A stretch of DNA of 64,000 nucleotides from Streptomyces showdoensis (GTDB taxonomy: Bacteria; Actinomycetota; Actinomycetes; Streptomycetales; Streptomycetaceae). The notes beneath the pieces are model-generated. The model had not been told where the DNA came from and ran no database searches. It saw only the letters and a program-made list of their open reading frames with translations. The stretch covers positions 2,971,501 through 3,035,500 of the forward strand of contig NZ_BAAAXG010000026.1 in NCBI RefSeq assembly GCF_039535475.1, written 5' to 3'. The stretch's first letter is position 1; every line of letters starts with the position of its first letter. Below, in pieces: positions 25,245 to 33,705 of this stretch. Made by a program: the position numbers and the translations under genes.

Positions 25245-26105
25245 TCAGGCGCCTTCGCACAGCGCGCCGATGGCGCGACGGCTCGCCTCGTCGTTCGGCG
25301 TGTAGGTGACGATCCGGCACCCCGGCATCCCGTTGATGGAGAGCGACACCGAGGTCATCCGTATCTCGCCCACCGCCTGGTGCCGGAAGCTCTTCACCCG
25401 GGTGCCCGGCGGCAGGACGTCGCCGCTGCGCCACAGCTCCGCGAAGTACGGGCTGGCCTCCGACAGGCACCGGACGAGCTCCTCCCAGGCGGGCTCGCCG
25501 ACATGGCGCCCGTACGAACCCCGCAGCTGGGCCACCATCAGGGGCAGCTCCAGCCGCTTGTCGACCAGGGGGCACTCCAGGTCGGGCATCGTGAACAGGC
25601 TCCACAGCACGTTCCGTATCCCGCCGGGGCCGGGCTCCCGGGTGAGTGCCTCGACGTCGAACAGCAGGTCGTACGTCGTGTTCGTCGCCAGCACGTCGTA
25701 CCGCGCGTTGTAGACGACCGCGGGCTGGGGCGCCAGGGCGTCCAGGACGCCCTGGATCTCCGGGCTGACGCCCGCCGCGTCCTCGGTGGCCGTCTCCGGC
25801 TCGTACGGCACCTCCGCCAGGTGGTAGAGGTGCTCGCGCTCGGGCCGGTCCAGGCGCAGGGTGCGGGCCACCGCGTCGAGGACCTGGGCCGAGGCGTTGA
25901 TCGGACGGCCCTGCTCCAACCACGTGTACCAGGTCACGCCCACGCCCGAGAGCTGGGCCACCTCCTCCCGGCGCAGGCCCGGCGTGCGCCGCCGCAGGCC
26001 GGGGGCCATGCCCACGTCCTCCGGTGTCACCCGCGCCCGGCGGGCGCGCAGGAAGGCGGCCAGCTCCGGTCTGCGGCGCTGTTGGATCGCTGCCAACGTC
26101 GTCAC
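25245..26105 (-). CDS. MmyB-type XRE-family transcriptional regulator
   Basis: The 286-residue protein starts at GTG 26103-26105. The N-terminal helix-turn-helix (about 35-85) reads TPGLRREEVAQLSGVGVTWYTWLEQGR, the signature of the streptomycete MmyB-like group. The C-terminal domain (about 100-280) is the MmyB ligand-binding PAS-like fold, with AVVYNARYDVLATN, LFTMPDL and a Leu/Trp-rich core. Some members bind fatty acids. It is divergent from an MFS exporter with about 100 bases between them, so the exporter is its most likely target. No clear operator palindrome is visible in the gap. Confidence 0.88.
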   Translation of the reverse strand: MTTLAAIQQRRRPELAAFLRARRARVTPEDVGMAPGLRRRTPGLRREEVAQLSGVGVTWYTWLEQGRPINASAQVLDAVARTLRLDRPEREHLYHLAEVPYEPETATEDAAGVSPEIQGVLDALAPQPAVVYNARYDVLATNTTYDLLFDVEALTREPGPGGIRNVLWSLFTMPDLECPLVDKRLELPLMVAQLRGSYGRHVGEPAWEELVRCLSEASPYFAELWRSGDVLPPGTRVKSFRHQAVGEIRMTSVSLSINGMPGCRIVTYTPNDEASRRAIGALCEGA

Positions 26106-26206
26106 ACCCCCATGGTCGAGTCCCCGTGCCGCCGTTGCCAGGTGCTGCCGGTACCAGCATCGGCGGGCTCTCGTCACCCGTATCGGACCGGCGTCACGCT
26201 GCTCGT

Positions 26207-27640
26207 ATGACGACGACCACAACACGTCCCGTACTCAGTAAAGACGGTGGCACCGACAATCGTCGCGGTCCGCTGCTCGCCGTCGTGCTCGCCGCCCAGT
26301 TCATGGCGCTCCTCGACGTCTTCATCGTCAACGTCGCCGCCCCCACCATCCGCCTCGAACTCGCCGCCTCCGGCGCCGGAATCCAGCTGGTCGTCGCCGG
26401 ATACGCCATCGCCTACGCCGTGTTGCTCATCACCGGGGCCCGCCTCGGCGACCTGGCGGGCCACCGGCGCATGTACCTCGTGGGCCTCGCCCTCTTCACC
26501 GCCGCCTCGCTCGCCTGCGGACTGGCCGCCGGCACCGGGCAGTTGATCGCCTTCAGGATCGCCCAGGGCGCGGGATCGGCGCTCATGATCCCGCAGGTGC
26601 TCAGCCTCATCCAGCGCAACTTCACCGGGGAGGCCCGGGTCCGGGCGCTCGGCGCCTACGCGGCCGTCCTCGCCACCGGCGCCGCGGCCGGCCAGGTCGC
26701 CGGCGGCCTCCTGGTCAGCGCCGACCTGTTCGGCACCGGCTGGCGGCCGGTCTTCCTGGTCAACGTGCCCATCGGGCTGGCCCTGCTCCTCCTCGGCGCC
26801 AAGGTGCTGCCCCGCGACGCGCGCACCGCGCCCGGGCGGGCCCGCTCCCTCGACCTGCCGGGGCTGCTCCTGCTGGCCGCCACCGTGTCCCTGCTCACCG
26901 TCCCGCTCGTCCTGGGCCAGGAGGCGGACTGGCCGCTGTGGACCTGGCTCTCGCTGGGCGGCTCCGCGCTCTTCCTGGCCGCCTTCGGGGCGTACGAGGC
27001 CCGGCTGGCCCGGCGCGGCGGCGCCCCGCTCATCGCCCCCCGGGTCCTGCGGATCCCGGGCATCGGGCGGGCCGCGCTGCGGATCGCCGCGGTCATGGCC
27101 GTCAACGCGGGCTTCCTGTTCACCCTCACCCTGCACCTGCAGGGCGCGCTCGGGCACAGCGCCCTGCGGGCCGGGCTCACCTTCGCGCCGACCGCCGCCG
27201 TCTTCGGCCTCGTGGGCCTCACCTGGCGGCGCTGGCCGGCCGCCTGGCAGCGCTTCCTCGTCCCGTGCGGCTTCCTGCTGACGGCCGTCGCCGCGCTCGC
27301 CGTCGGCGGCGTCCTGGCGGACGGCGGCGACGGCGGCCGGGAGCTCTACCCGGTGCTGTGCGCGATGGGCGCCGGGCTCGCGCTGGCCTTCAGCCCGGCC
27401 CTGACCGGCGCGCTCGCGACCGTACGGCCCGAGGACGCGGCCGACGCCAGCGGGCTGCTCGCCACCGTCACCCAGCTCGGGCAGCTGATCGGGGTCGCCG
27501 CCTTCGGCAGCCTCTACTTCGGCGGGATCACCGCACCGGGGGCGCGCGCGTCGGCGGACGCGCTCTGGTTGTGCGCCGTCGCGCTGGCCGCGACGGCGAT
27601 CACGGGCGCCGCCACCGGTCTCGTCCGCAGACGGCGCTGA
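26207..27640 (+). CDS. MFS multidrug-type exporter (DHA2 family)
   Basis: The 477-residue protein starts MTTTTTRPV at ATG 26207; no good ribosome site is seen. It has 14 predicted membrane helices. QFMALLDVFIVNVAAPTI is the DHA2 helix-1 signature (D-x-x-x-V-N-V-A), GARLGDLAGHRRMYLVG is the loop 2-3 motif, and GAAAGQVAGGLL is the antiporter motif C region. It likely exports a drug-like compound with the proton gradient. Divergent pairing with the MmyB-type regulator is a common resistance-module layout. It lies between two identical tRNA genes, so it may be an accessory insertion. Confidence 0.88.
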   Translation: MTTTTTRPVLSKDGGTDNRRGPLLAVVLAAQFMALLDVFIVNVAAPTIRLELAASGAGIQLVVAGYAIAYAVLLITGARLGDLAGHRRMYLVGLALFTAASLACGLAAGTGQLIAFRIAQGAGSALMIPQVLSLIQRNFTGEARVRALGAYAAVLATGAAAGQVAGGLLVSADLFGTGWRPVFLVNVPIGLALLLLGAKVLPRDARTAPGRARSLDLPGLLLLAATVSLLTVPLVLGQEADWPLWTWLSLGGSALFLAAFGAYEARLARRGGAPLIAPRVLRIPGIGRAALRIAAVMAVNAGFLFTLTLHLQGALGHSALRAGLTFAPTAAVFGLVGLTWRRWPAAWQRFLVPCGFLLTAVAALAVGGVLADGGDGGRELYPVLCAMGAGLALAFSPALTGALATVRPEDAADASGLLATVTQLGQLIGVAAFGSLYFGGITAPGARASADALWLCAVALAATAITGAATGLVRRRR

Positions 27641-27709
27641 CCACCTTGCGGGGCCATGGCAGAATCGGACCGCCGGAGGGGACGTGGGTCCGGGCGGGAG
27701 GGAGCGCGC

Positions 27710-27802
27710 ATGGCCGTGGACGGTGCCGAGGTGACCGAAGCCGATGCCGTCGCGGAACCAGCCGCGCCCCGTGCGTGTACGTCCCGCCGCGACCGGAGCT
27801 GA
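27710..27802 (+). CDS. Candidate 30-residue leader ORF before the CxxC protein
   Basis: An ATG at 27710 with GGAGGGA seven bases upstream opens 30 codons that end at TGA 27800-27802, three bases before the next ATG. The predicted peptide (MAVDGAEVTEADAVAEPAAP...) is Ala/Glu-rich and then Arg-rich. The strong ribosome site and near contact with the next gene suggest translational coupling. No similarity is recognised, so it may only serve to bring ribosomes to the downstream gene. Confidence 0.4.
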   Translation: MAVDGAEVTEADAVAEPAAPRACTSRRDRS

Positions 27803-27805
27803 CCG

Positions 27806-28039
27806 ATGGGTGCACACAGGCGGAAGTGCGACTGGTGCGGCAGCGGCACGCCCATCGTCCGGGACATGGACCCGGTCAATCCCGAGTTCCAGTACTGGTG
27901 CGAGGAATGCGCGCGGGCGCTGATCATAAAAGGCGACCCGATCGAGACCTACCGTGAGCTCGAAGGGGAGCCGATCTACGGCCGGCTCCTCGACGAACAC
28001 TGCACCCTCAAGCGCTTCTACTCCTTCGCGACGGCCTGA
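27806..28039 (+). CDS. Small two-CxxC protein (putative zinc-binding)
   Basis: The 77-residue protein has two Cys pairs, CDWC (8-11) and CEEC (32-35), separated by 20 residues, a treble-clef or zinc-ribbon spacing. PIVRDMDPVNPEFQYWCEE and GDPIETYRELEGEPIYGRLLDE follow. It is a small conserved streptomycete protein of unknown function. GGAG lies eight bases before the ATG. Its last 22 bases overlap the convergent GT87 gene. Confidence 0.82.
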   Translation: MGAHRRKCDWCGSGTPIVRDMDPVNPEFQYWCEECARALIIKGDPIETYRELEGEPIYGRLLDEHCTLKRFYSFATA

Positions 28040-29364
28040 GCCGACGCCCGCGGAGCCCCGTGGGCCGAGGGAGCCGCGGGGGCCTCGTGGGCCTCACGGG
28101 CCGTGGGCGCCGAGGACTCCTCACGGGCCGGGCGCCGACCGCCGGCCGCCCGGCGCCGCAGCGCGATCGCATAACCGGCGAACACCGCCGTGGCCGTCAG
28201 CGGATAGACCGCGGAGAGCAGCATCTGGCCCGCGTTCTGGTCCAGTTCGGGACGGCCCGGGTCGTGCGGCACCCACCAGAGCGCGAACGAGGCGAAGGCC
28301 AGCGCCACCGCTCCCGTCACCGGCCAGAAGCGCGTGGTCCGGTCGTACAGCAGGATCAGCAGCGGCACGCACCACACCCAGTGGTGGGACCAGGAGATCG
28401 GGCTGATCATCAGCGCCGTGAAGGCGGTCACGACCACGGCCACCGCCCTGTCGCCGCGCACCGCCGCCCGGACCGCCAGCACCATCGCCGCGCCGCCCAG
28501 CAGGGCGGCCGCCGCCACCCACCACAGGCCCGGCGCGTCGGTGTGCATCAGCCGGGCCAGGACCCCGCTGATCGACTGGTTGGCGGTCTCCTCGGCGTGA
28601 CCGACCCGGCCCGTCTCGAACAGGGTCTGCGTCCAGAACTTCTTCGAGTCGGCGGGCAGGGCCAGCGCCATCGTGAGCGTCGTCACCAGGAAGACCCCGG
28701 TCGCCGTCAGCGCCGTCCGCAGCCACTGGTTCAGGTTCCGGTCCCGGCGCCACAGCAGCAGTCCCGCGGCGAGCAGCAGGACCACGAAGAGGCCCGGGGT
28801 GAGCTTCACCGCGGTCGCGAGCCCGATGCCCAGCCCGGCCCAGCGGCTGCCCTCGCGCCGGGTGAGGTCCCACAGCACCGCCACCGCGACGAGCAGGTTG
28901 ATCTGCCCGTACCGCAGCGTCGTCCACACCGGCTCGCACCAGACCACGATCGCGGCGACCCACAGGGTCGTGCGCCACAGCTCGGCGCGGGACCCCGCGC
29001 GGGACAGCGCCGGGCGGACCAGCTGGAGCGACAGCTGGACCAGCGCCACCACCAGGAGCAGGTTCCCCGCGGTGGTGAGCGTCCGCATCAGCGGGACGCT
29101 CACGAGCGTCAGCGGCAGGAAGAGCACGGCCGCGAACGGCGGATAGGTCATGGCGAGGTTCGCCGACGTGGCCCGCATCGCGTACAGGTCGCCGCCGGCC
29201 CGCAGCGTCTCGCCCTCGGCCCGGTAGACCATCACGTCGAGCATGTTCACGTGGGCGAGGCGCTGCGCCACCCAGAAGGCCGCGAACGAGAGCAGGCAGA
29301 CGGTGGCGGCGGTGGCCAGGGGCCATCGGCGGGCGGGGGATCGGGCAAGCACGGACTGGGTCAC
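28018..29364 (-). CDS. GT87 polyprenyl-phosphate-mannose-dependent alpha-(1-2) mannosyltransferase-like membrane protein
   Basis: The 448-residue protein starts at GTG 29362-29364, eight bases after a TAGGGT box. It has about 10-11 membrane helices. Early features are LDVMVYRAEGETL (acidic residue after helix 1) and MTYPPFAAVLFLPL, then WTTLRYGQINLLVAVAVL and AVKLTPGLFVVLLL, then SPISWSHHWVWCVPLLI. This matches the GT-C family GT87 (DUF2029). It likely adds mannose or a related sugar to a lipid-linked glycan outside the membrane. The C-terminal 40 residues are Ala/Pro/Arg-rich. It overlaps the convergent CxxC gene by 22 bases. Confidence 0.86.
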   Translation of the reverse strand: MTQSVLARSPARRWPLATAATVCLLSFAAFWVAQRLAHVNMLDVMVYRAEGETLRAGGDLYAMRATSANLAMTYPPFAAVLFLPLTLVSVPLMRTLTTAGNLLLVVALVQLSLQLVRPALSRAGSRAELWRTTLWVAAIVVWCEPVWTTLRYGQINLLVAVAVLWDLTRREGSRWAGLGIGLATAVKLTPGLFVVLLLAAGLLLWRRDRNLNQWLRTALTATGVFLVTTLTMALALPADSKKFWTQTLFETGRVGHAEETANQSISGVLARLMHTDAPGLWWVAAAALLGGAAMVLAVRAAVRGDRAVAVVVTAFTALMISPISWSHHWVWCVPLLILLYDRTTRFWPVTGAVALAFASFALWWVPHDPGRPELDQNAGQMLLSAVYPLTATAVFAGYAIALRRRAAGGRRPAREESSAPTAREAHEAPAAPSAHGAPRASAQAVAKE

Positions 29365-29372
29365 AGGGGGCG

Positions 29373-29378
29373 ACCCTA
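29373..29378 (-). promoter_or_regulatory. Predicted -10 box for GT87 gene
   Basis: Read leftward, TAGGGT lies eight bases before the GTG start with no ribosome site between. Confidence 0.4.
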
Positions 29379-29409
29379 CCCGCAGGGCCCGGACCTGCCG
29401 GGAACCGAT

Positions 29410-29439
29410 TTGGCGATCTGGCGAGGAGCCGGTTAATGT
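29410..29439 (+). promoter_or_regulatory. Promoter of second tRNA-Ala gene
   Basis: TTGGCG (29410-29415) and TAATGT (29434-29439) are 18 bases apart, 57 bases before the tRNA. Confidence 0.45.
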
Positions 29440-29457
29440 TCTGTCTGTCGCCGCGAG

Positions 29458-29475
29458 GGAAACGGAAACGGAAAC
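29458..29475. repeat. Three tandem GGAAAC hexamers
   Basis: GGAAAC occurs three times in direct succession in the 5' leader of the second tRNA-Ala gene. Confidence 0.6.
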
Positions 29476-29496
29476 CGAAGCGGGGATGAACGACAA

Positions 29497-29569
29497 GGGG
29501 CTATAGCTCAGTTGGTAGAGCACTTGCATGGCATGCAAGGGGTCAGGAGTTCAAATCTCCTTAGCTCCA
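29497..29569 (+). tRNA. tRNA-Ala (anticodon GGC), second identical copy
   Basis: All 73 bases match the copy at 25041, including the GGC anticodon and discriminator A. Flanking sequences differ, and each copy has its own promoter and terminator. Confidence 0.97.
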
Positions 29570-29573
29570 CAGA

Positions 29574-29613
29574 AAAGAAGCGGGTCATCCGGATCGGATG
29601 GCCCGCTTTCTTT
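29574..29613 (+). terminator. Terminator of second tRNA-Ala gene
   Basis: AAAGAAGCGGGTCATCC pairs with GGATGGCCCGCTTTCTTT around a five-base loop, ending in a T-rich run. Confidence 0.82.
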
Positions 29614-29665
29614 ATGTGCCGGCCCGCCCCCTGGAACGTCGATGCGGCCCGCGCAGGCGCTGCGG

Positions 29666-29671
29666 TACCCT
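29666..29671 (+). promoter_or_regulatory. Predicted -10 box for leuS leader transcript
   Basis: TACCCT lies six bases before the leader-peptide ATG, so transcription would start at or near that ATG. Confidence 0.5.
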
Positions 29672-29677
29672 GGCGCC

Positions 29678-29716
29678 ATGCGTGCCGTACGCCTTCTGCT
29701 TAGCGAGCCGCGCTGA
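29678..29716 (+). CDS. leuS leader peptide (12 residues, three consecutive Leu codons)
   Basis: The ORF reads MRAVRLLLSEPR then TGA. The leucine codons are CTT CTG CTT. CTT is rare in this G+C-rich genome, which makes the ribosome sensitive to low charged tRNA-Leu. An 11-bp pairing is possible between 29707-29717 (over the peptide's end and stop) and 29747-29757. A smaller hairpin (about 29723-29744) lies inside, and a terminator follows at 29760-29783. This is the layout of ribosome-mediated attenuation. I could not identify an unambiguous antiterminator strand by eye. Confidence 0.7.
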   Translation: MRAVRLLLSEPR

Positions 29717-29759
29717 TCAGTCCCGACGGATGAAGATCCGGTCGGCATCGGCGCGGCGC

Positions 29760-29783
29760 CCCCTCCTGTGCGAGGGGTTTTTT
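29760..29783 (+). terminator. leuS attenuator (intrinsic terminator in leader)
   Basis: CCCCTC and GAGGGG form a 6-bp stem around CTGTGC, followed by six T residues, 56 bases before the leuS ATG. A T-run is unusual among terminators in this window and suggests a true Rho-independent stop that must be bypassed to express leuS. Confidence 0.75.
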
Positions 29784-29839
29784 CGTTTCGTGGCAGTTGC
29801 TGGCAGTGGGCAGAGACGATCGATGGAGCTTCAAGGATC

Positions 29840-32710
29840 ATGACCGAGATCAACACGGCTGCCGAGACGGCGGCCCAGCATCGCTACACGGCGGCCATGG
29901 CCGCCGACATCGAGGCACGCTGGCAGGACGCCTGGGACGCCGAGGGCACCTACGAGGCCCCGAACCCCACCGGTGACCTGGCCGGGGACGCGGCCGTCGT
30001 GGCCCGCCCCAAGAAGTTCATCATGGACATGTTCCCGTACCCCTCCGGCGCGGGCCTCCACGTCGGCCACCCCCTGGGGTACATCGCCACCGACGTCTTC
30101 GCCCGTCACGCGCGCATGACCGGGCACAACGTCCTCCACACCCTGGGCTTCGACGCCTTCGGCCTGCCGGCCGAGCAGTACGCCGTGCAGACCGGCACGC
30201 ACCCGCGCGTGTCGACCGAGGCCAACATGGAGAACATGAAGGTCCAGCTGCGCCGGCTGGGCCTGGGTCACGACAAGCGCCGGTCGTTCGCCACGATCGA
30301 CCCGGAGTACTACCGCTGGACCCAGTGGATCTTCCTGCAGATCTTCAACTCCTGGTACGACACGGACGCCGCGAAGGCCCGCCCGATCGCCGAGCTGGTC
30401 GAGCAGTTCGAGAACGGCACCCGCGAGGTCCCCGGCGGCCGTGACTGGAACGCCCTGAGCGCCGTCGAGCGCGCCGACGTCCTGGGCGAGTACCGCCTGG
30501 CGTACGCCTCCGACGCCCCGGTCAACTGGTGCCCCGGCCTGGGCACCGTGCTGGCCAACGAGGAGGTCACCGCCGACGGCCGTTCCGAGCGCGGCAACTT
30601 CCCCGTCTTCAAGTCCAAGCTGCGCCAGTGGAACATGCGCATCACCGCCTACGCGGACCGCCTGCTGGACGACCTGGACGCGCTGGACTGGCCCGAGGCC
30701 ATCAAGCTGCAGCAGCGCAACTGGATCGGCCGCTCCGAGGGCGCCCGCGTCGACTTCCAGGTCGGCGAGGCCGGTGCCATCACCGTCTTCACCACCCGCC
30801 AGGACACCCTGTTCGGCGCCACCTACATGGTGCTGGCCCCCGAGCACGAGCTGGTCGAGAAGATCGTCCCGGCAGCCTGGCCCGAGGGCACCCACGCCGT
30901 GTGGACCGGCGGCCACGCCACCCCGGCCGAGGCCGTCGACGCCTACCGCAAGCAGGCCGCCTCCAAGTCCGACGTCGAGCGTCAGGCCGAGGCCAAGGAG
31001 AAGACCGGCGTCTTCACCGGCGCGTACGCGACCAACCCGGTCAGCGGCGAGCAGGTCCCCGTCTTCATCGCCGACTACGTCCTGATGGGCTACGGAACCG
31101 GCGCGATCATGGCCGTCCCGGCGCACGACGGCCGCGACTTCGCCTTCGCGCGCGCCTTCGAGCTGCCGATGCGCTGCGTGGTGGAGCCCTCCGACGGCCG
31201 CGGCACCGACCCGGCCACGTGGGACGACGCCTTCTCCTCCTACGAGGCGAAGCTGGTCAACTCCTCCAACGAGGACGTGGCGCTGGACGGCCTGGGCGTC
31301 GTCGAGGCCAAGGAGCGGATCACCGCCTGGCTGGCCGACCGCGGCATCGGCGAGGGCACCGTCAACTTCCGCCTGCGCGACTGGCTGTTCAGCCGCCAGC
31401 GCTACTGGGGCGAGCCCTTCCCGATCGTCTACGACGAGGACGGCGTCGCCCACGCGCTGCCCGAGTCCATGCTGCCGCTGGAGCTGCCGGAGGTCGAGGA
31501 CTACTCGCCGCGCACCTTCGACCCCGAGGACGCGGACACCCAGCCGGAGACCCCGCTGTCGCGCAACGAGGACTGGGTCCACGTGACCCTGGACCTGGGC
31601 GACGGGGCCGGCCCGAAGAAGTACCGCCGCGAGACCAACACCATGCCCAACTGGGCCGGTTCCTGCTGGTACGAGCTGCGCTACCTGGACCCGCACAACG
31701 ACGAGAAGCTGGTCGACCCGGCCGTCGAGCAGTACTGGATGGGTCCGCGCGAGGGCATGCCCACCGGCGGCGTCGACCTGTACGTCGGCGGTGCCGAGCA
31801 CGCCGTGCTGCACCTGCTGTACGCCCGCTTCTGGTCCAAGATGCTGTTCGACCTGGGCCACGTGTCCTCGGCCGAGCCCTTCCACAAGCTGTACAACCAG
31901 GGCATGATCCAGGCCTTCGTGTACCGGGACGCCCGCGGCATCGCGGTCCCGGCCGCCGAGGTCGAGGAGCGCGACGGCGCGTTCTGGTACGAGGGCGAGA
32001 AGGTCAGCCGCGTCCTGGGCAAGATGGGCAAGTCCCTGAAGAACGCGGTCACCCCGGACGAGATCTGCGTCGAGTACGGTGCCGACACCCTGCGCCTGTA
32101 CGAGATGGCCATGGGCCCCCTGGACGTCTCCCGTCCGTGGGACACCCGCGCCGTGGTCGGCCAGTACCGGCTGCTGCAGCGGCTGTGGCGCAACATCGTC
32201 GACGAGTCGACCGGCGAGGCCACCGTCGTGGACGAGCCCGCCGACGAGGACACCCTGCGCGCCCTGCACAAGGCCATCGACGGTGTCTCGCAGGACATGG
32301 CCGGGATGCGCTTCAACACGGCCATCGCCAAGATCACCGAGCTGAACAACCACCTGACCAAGTCCGGTGGCGCGCTGTCCCGCCCGGTCGCCGAGCAGCT
32401 GGTGCTGCTGGTCGCCCCGCTGGCCCCGCACATCGCCGAGGAGCTGTGGCACCGCCTGGGCCACGGCGACTCGGTCGTCCACCAGGACTTCCCGGTCGCC
32501 GACCCGGCGTACGTCGTCGACGAGACCGTGACCTGCGTCGTGCAGATCAAGGGCAAGGTCAAGGCCCGCCTCGAGGTCTCCCCGTCGATCACCGACGCGG
32601 AGCTGGAGGCCCTGGCGCTGGGCGACGCGCACGTGGTCGCCGCGCTGGGCGGTGCGGAGATCCGCAAGGTGATCGTCCGCGCGCCGAAGCTGGTCAACAT
32701 CGTCGCCTGA
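29840..32710 (+). CDS. leuS: Leucyl-tRNA synthetase
   Basis: The enzyme charges tRNA-Leu in the cytoplasm. The 956-residue class Ia synthetase has the HIGH-equivalent HVGH at 74-77 (in [16 protein letters not shown]), a CP1 editing domain with [19 protein letters not shown] and [14 protein letters not shown], and KMGKS at 728-732. A C-terminal anticodon-binding region ends in [18 protein letters not shown]. Start ATG 29840 has AAGGA just upstream. Leucine codons inside the gene are nearly all CTG, unlike the CTT codons of the leader peptide. Expression is probably set by the attenuator upstream, and a strong terminator follows. Confidence 0.97.
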   Translation: MTEINTAAETAAQHRYTAAMAADIEARWQDAWDAEGTYEAPNPTGDLAGDAAVVARPKKFIMDMFPYPSGAGLHVGHPLGYIATDVFARHARMTGHNVLHTLGFDAFGLPAEQYAVQTGTHPRVSTEANMENMKVQLRRLGLGHDKRRSFATIDPEYYRWTQWIFLQIFNSWYDTDAAKARPIAELVEQFENGTREVPGGRDWNALSAVERADVLGEYRLAYASDAPVNWCPGLGTVLANEEVTADGRSERGNFPVFKSKLRQWNMRITAYADRLLDDLDALDWPEAIKLQQRNWIGRSEGARVDFQVGEAGAITVFTTRQDTLFGATYMVLAPEHELVEKIVPAAWPEGTHAVWTGGHATPAEAVDAYRKQAASKSDVERQAEAKEKTGVFTGAYATNPVSGEQVPVFIADYVLMGYGTGAIMAVPAHDGRDFAFARAFELPMRCVVEPSDGRGTDPATWDDAFSSYEAKLVNSSNEDVALDGLGVVEAKERITAWLADRGIGEGTVNFRLRDWLFSRQRYWGEPFPIVYDEDGVAHALPESMLPLELPEVEDYSPRTFDPEDADTQPETPLSRNEDWVHVTLDLGDGAGPKKYRRETNTMPNWAGSCWYELRYLDPHNDEKLVDPAVEQYWMGPREGMPTGGVDLYVGGAEHAVLHLLYARFWSKMLFDLGHVSSAEPFHKLYNQGMIQAFVYRDARGIAVPAAEVEERDGAFWYEGEKVSRVLGKMGKSLKNAVTPDEICVEYGADTLRLYEMAMGPLDVSRPWDTRAVVGQYRLLQRLWRNIVDESTGEATVVDEPADEDTLRALHKAIDGVSQDMAGMRFNTAIAKITELNNHLTKSGGALSRPVAEQLVLLVAPLAPHIAEELWHRLGHGDSVVHQDFPVADPAYVVDETVTCVVQIKGKVKARLEVSPSITDAELEALALGDAHVVAALGGAEIRKVIVRAPKLVNIVA

Positions 32711-32718
32711 CGCGCGGC

Positions 32719-32774
32719 GTGTGATGCACGGCGTGTGATGCACGGCCTGTGATGCACGGCGCCTGATGCACGGC
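32719..32774. repeat. Four tandem 14-bp repeats after leuS
   Basis: GTGTGATGCACGGC occurs four times in direct succession (units start at 32719, 32733, 32747 and 32761; the last two differ by one or two bases), beginning eight bases past the leuS stop. Confidence 0.9.
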
Positions 32775-32795
32775 GTCCCCTAGGGGGATGCTGGG

Positions 32796-32832
32796 GGCAG
32801 GTTGGGGGTTCCGATGGAACCCCCGGCCTGCC
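32796..32832 (+). terminator. Strong terminator after leuS
   Basis: GGCAGG-TT-GGGGGTTCC pairs with GGAACCCCC-GG-CCTGCC around loop GAT, giving a 17-bp stem (two G-T wobbles), followed by CTTTCCGTTT. Confidence 0.85.
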
Positions 32833-32883
32833 CTTTCCGTTTACCGTGGAAGAACCACAAGCGAAGGCGGAGGGGCGAGGCAC

Positions 32884-33651
32884 ATGGAAGCCGCGATCAC
32901 GATCATGGCGCTGCTCTTCGTCGCCTTCGTGGCGCTGGGGGTCTACGCCACGGTGAAGGTGGCCAAGGCGGCCAAGCGCGGGGTCGACCGCACGATCGAC
33001 CAGGCCCGGCGCACGGTCGAGGACACGACCCTGCGGGCCAAGAGCTTCGGCCAGACCGGCACCGCGGGCGAGCTGGCGCAGCTGCGCCTCTCGCTGCGGA
33101 CCTCGATGCGGGCCACCCAGGACGCGCTGCAGGCGGGCGTCGCCGAGGACGCCTCCCTCAAGGAGTCCCTGGACCTGTTCCAGCGGCTGAGCACGCACGG
33201 GCGCGAGCTGGACGAGGACCTCAAGCGGCTCGAACGGGAGCCGGACAAGGCGCGGGTCCGGGACCAGCTGGGGGAGCTCCGCCGGCGCACGGAGCAGATC
33301 ACCCACTCCGCCGACTCGCTGCGCTGGGCGGCCAGGGACCGGGCCCACCGGTTCGCCGAGGACGAGCTGTCCTCGCTGAGCGCCCAGATCGACATGGAGG
33401 CCGGTGCCCTGCGCCACTGGACGGGCTCCGACACCGGGGCCGCGGGCGGTGGGGCGGCCGGGAGCACGGCGGGCGCGGCCGGGTTCTCGTGGCCCGAGGC
33501 GGGGGCTCCGGCGGCCGCCGCCGAGCAGGGGCGGAGCTGGGCGGGAGCCGAGTCCGCGGCGCCCGGGCGGCCGCAGGCGATCACCGGCCCCGACCCGCTG
33601 CGGACGCCCTATCCGTGGGAGAAGACGAGCCGGCCGGAGACCACCACCTGA
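32884..33651 (+). CDS. Membrane-anchored coiled-coil protein of unknown function
   Basis: The 255-residue protein starts at ATG 32884 with GGAGGGG upstream. One N-terminal membrane helix (ITIMALLFVAFVALGVYATV, about 5-24) is followed by a charged helical region (about 30-175) with heptad-like Leu spacing (LRLSLRTSMRATQDALQAG, KESLDLFQRLSTHGRELDE). An Ala/Gly/Pro-rich tail ends PYPWEKTSRPETTT. It is a conserved streptomycete protein; the shape suggests a membrane-tethered scaffold. No catalytic motif is seen. Confidence 0.82.
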   Translation: MEAAITIMALLFVAFVALGVYATVKVAKAAKRGVDRTIDQARRTVEDTTLRAKSFGQTGTAGELAQLRLSLRTSMRATQDALQAGVAEDASLKESLDLFQRLSTHGRELDEDLKRLEREPDKARVRDQLGELRRRTEQITHSADSLRWAARDRAHRFAEDELSSLSAQIDMEAGALRHWTGSDTGAAGGGAAGSTAGAAGFSWPEAGAPAAAAEQGRSWAGAESAAPGRPQAITGPDPLRTPYPWEKTSRPETTT

Positions 33652-33692
33652 GAGCGGTGGGGGCCGGGCTGCCGTGCCGCGGCCCCTGCGGG

Positions 33693-33698
33693 TAACCT
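33693..33698 (+). promoter_or_regulatory. Predicted -10 box for degV-like gene (leaderless layout)
   Basis: TAACCT lies seven bases before the ATG. Confidence 0.4.
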
Positions 33699-33705
33699 CC
33701 CGCTC

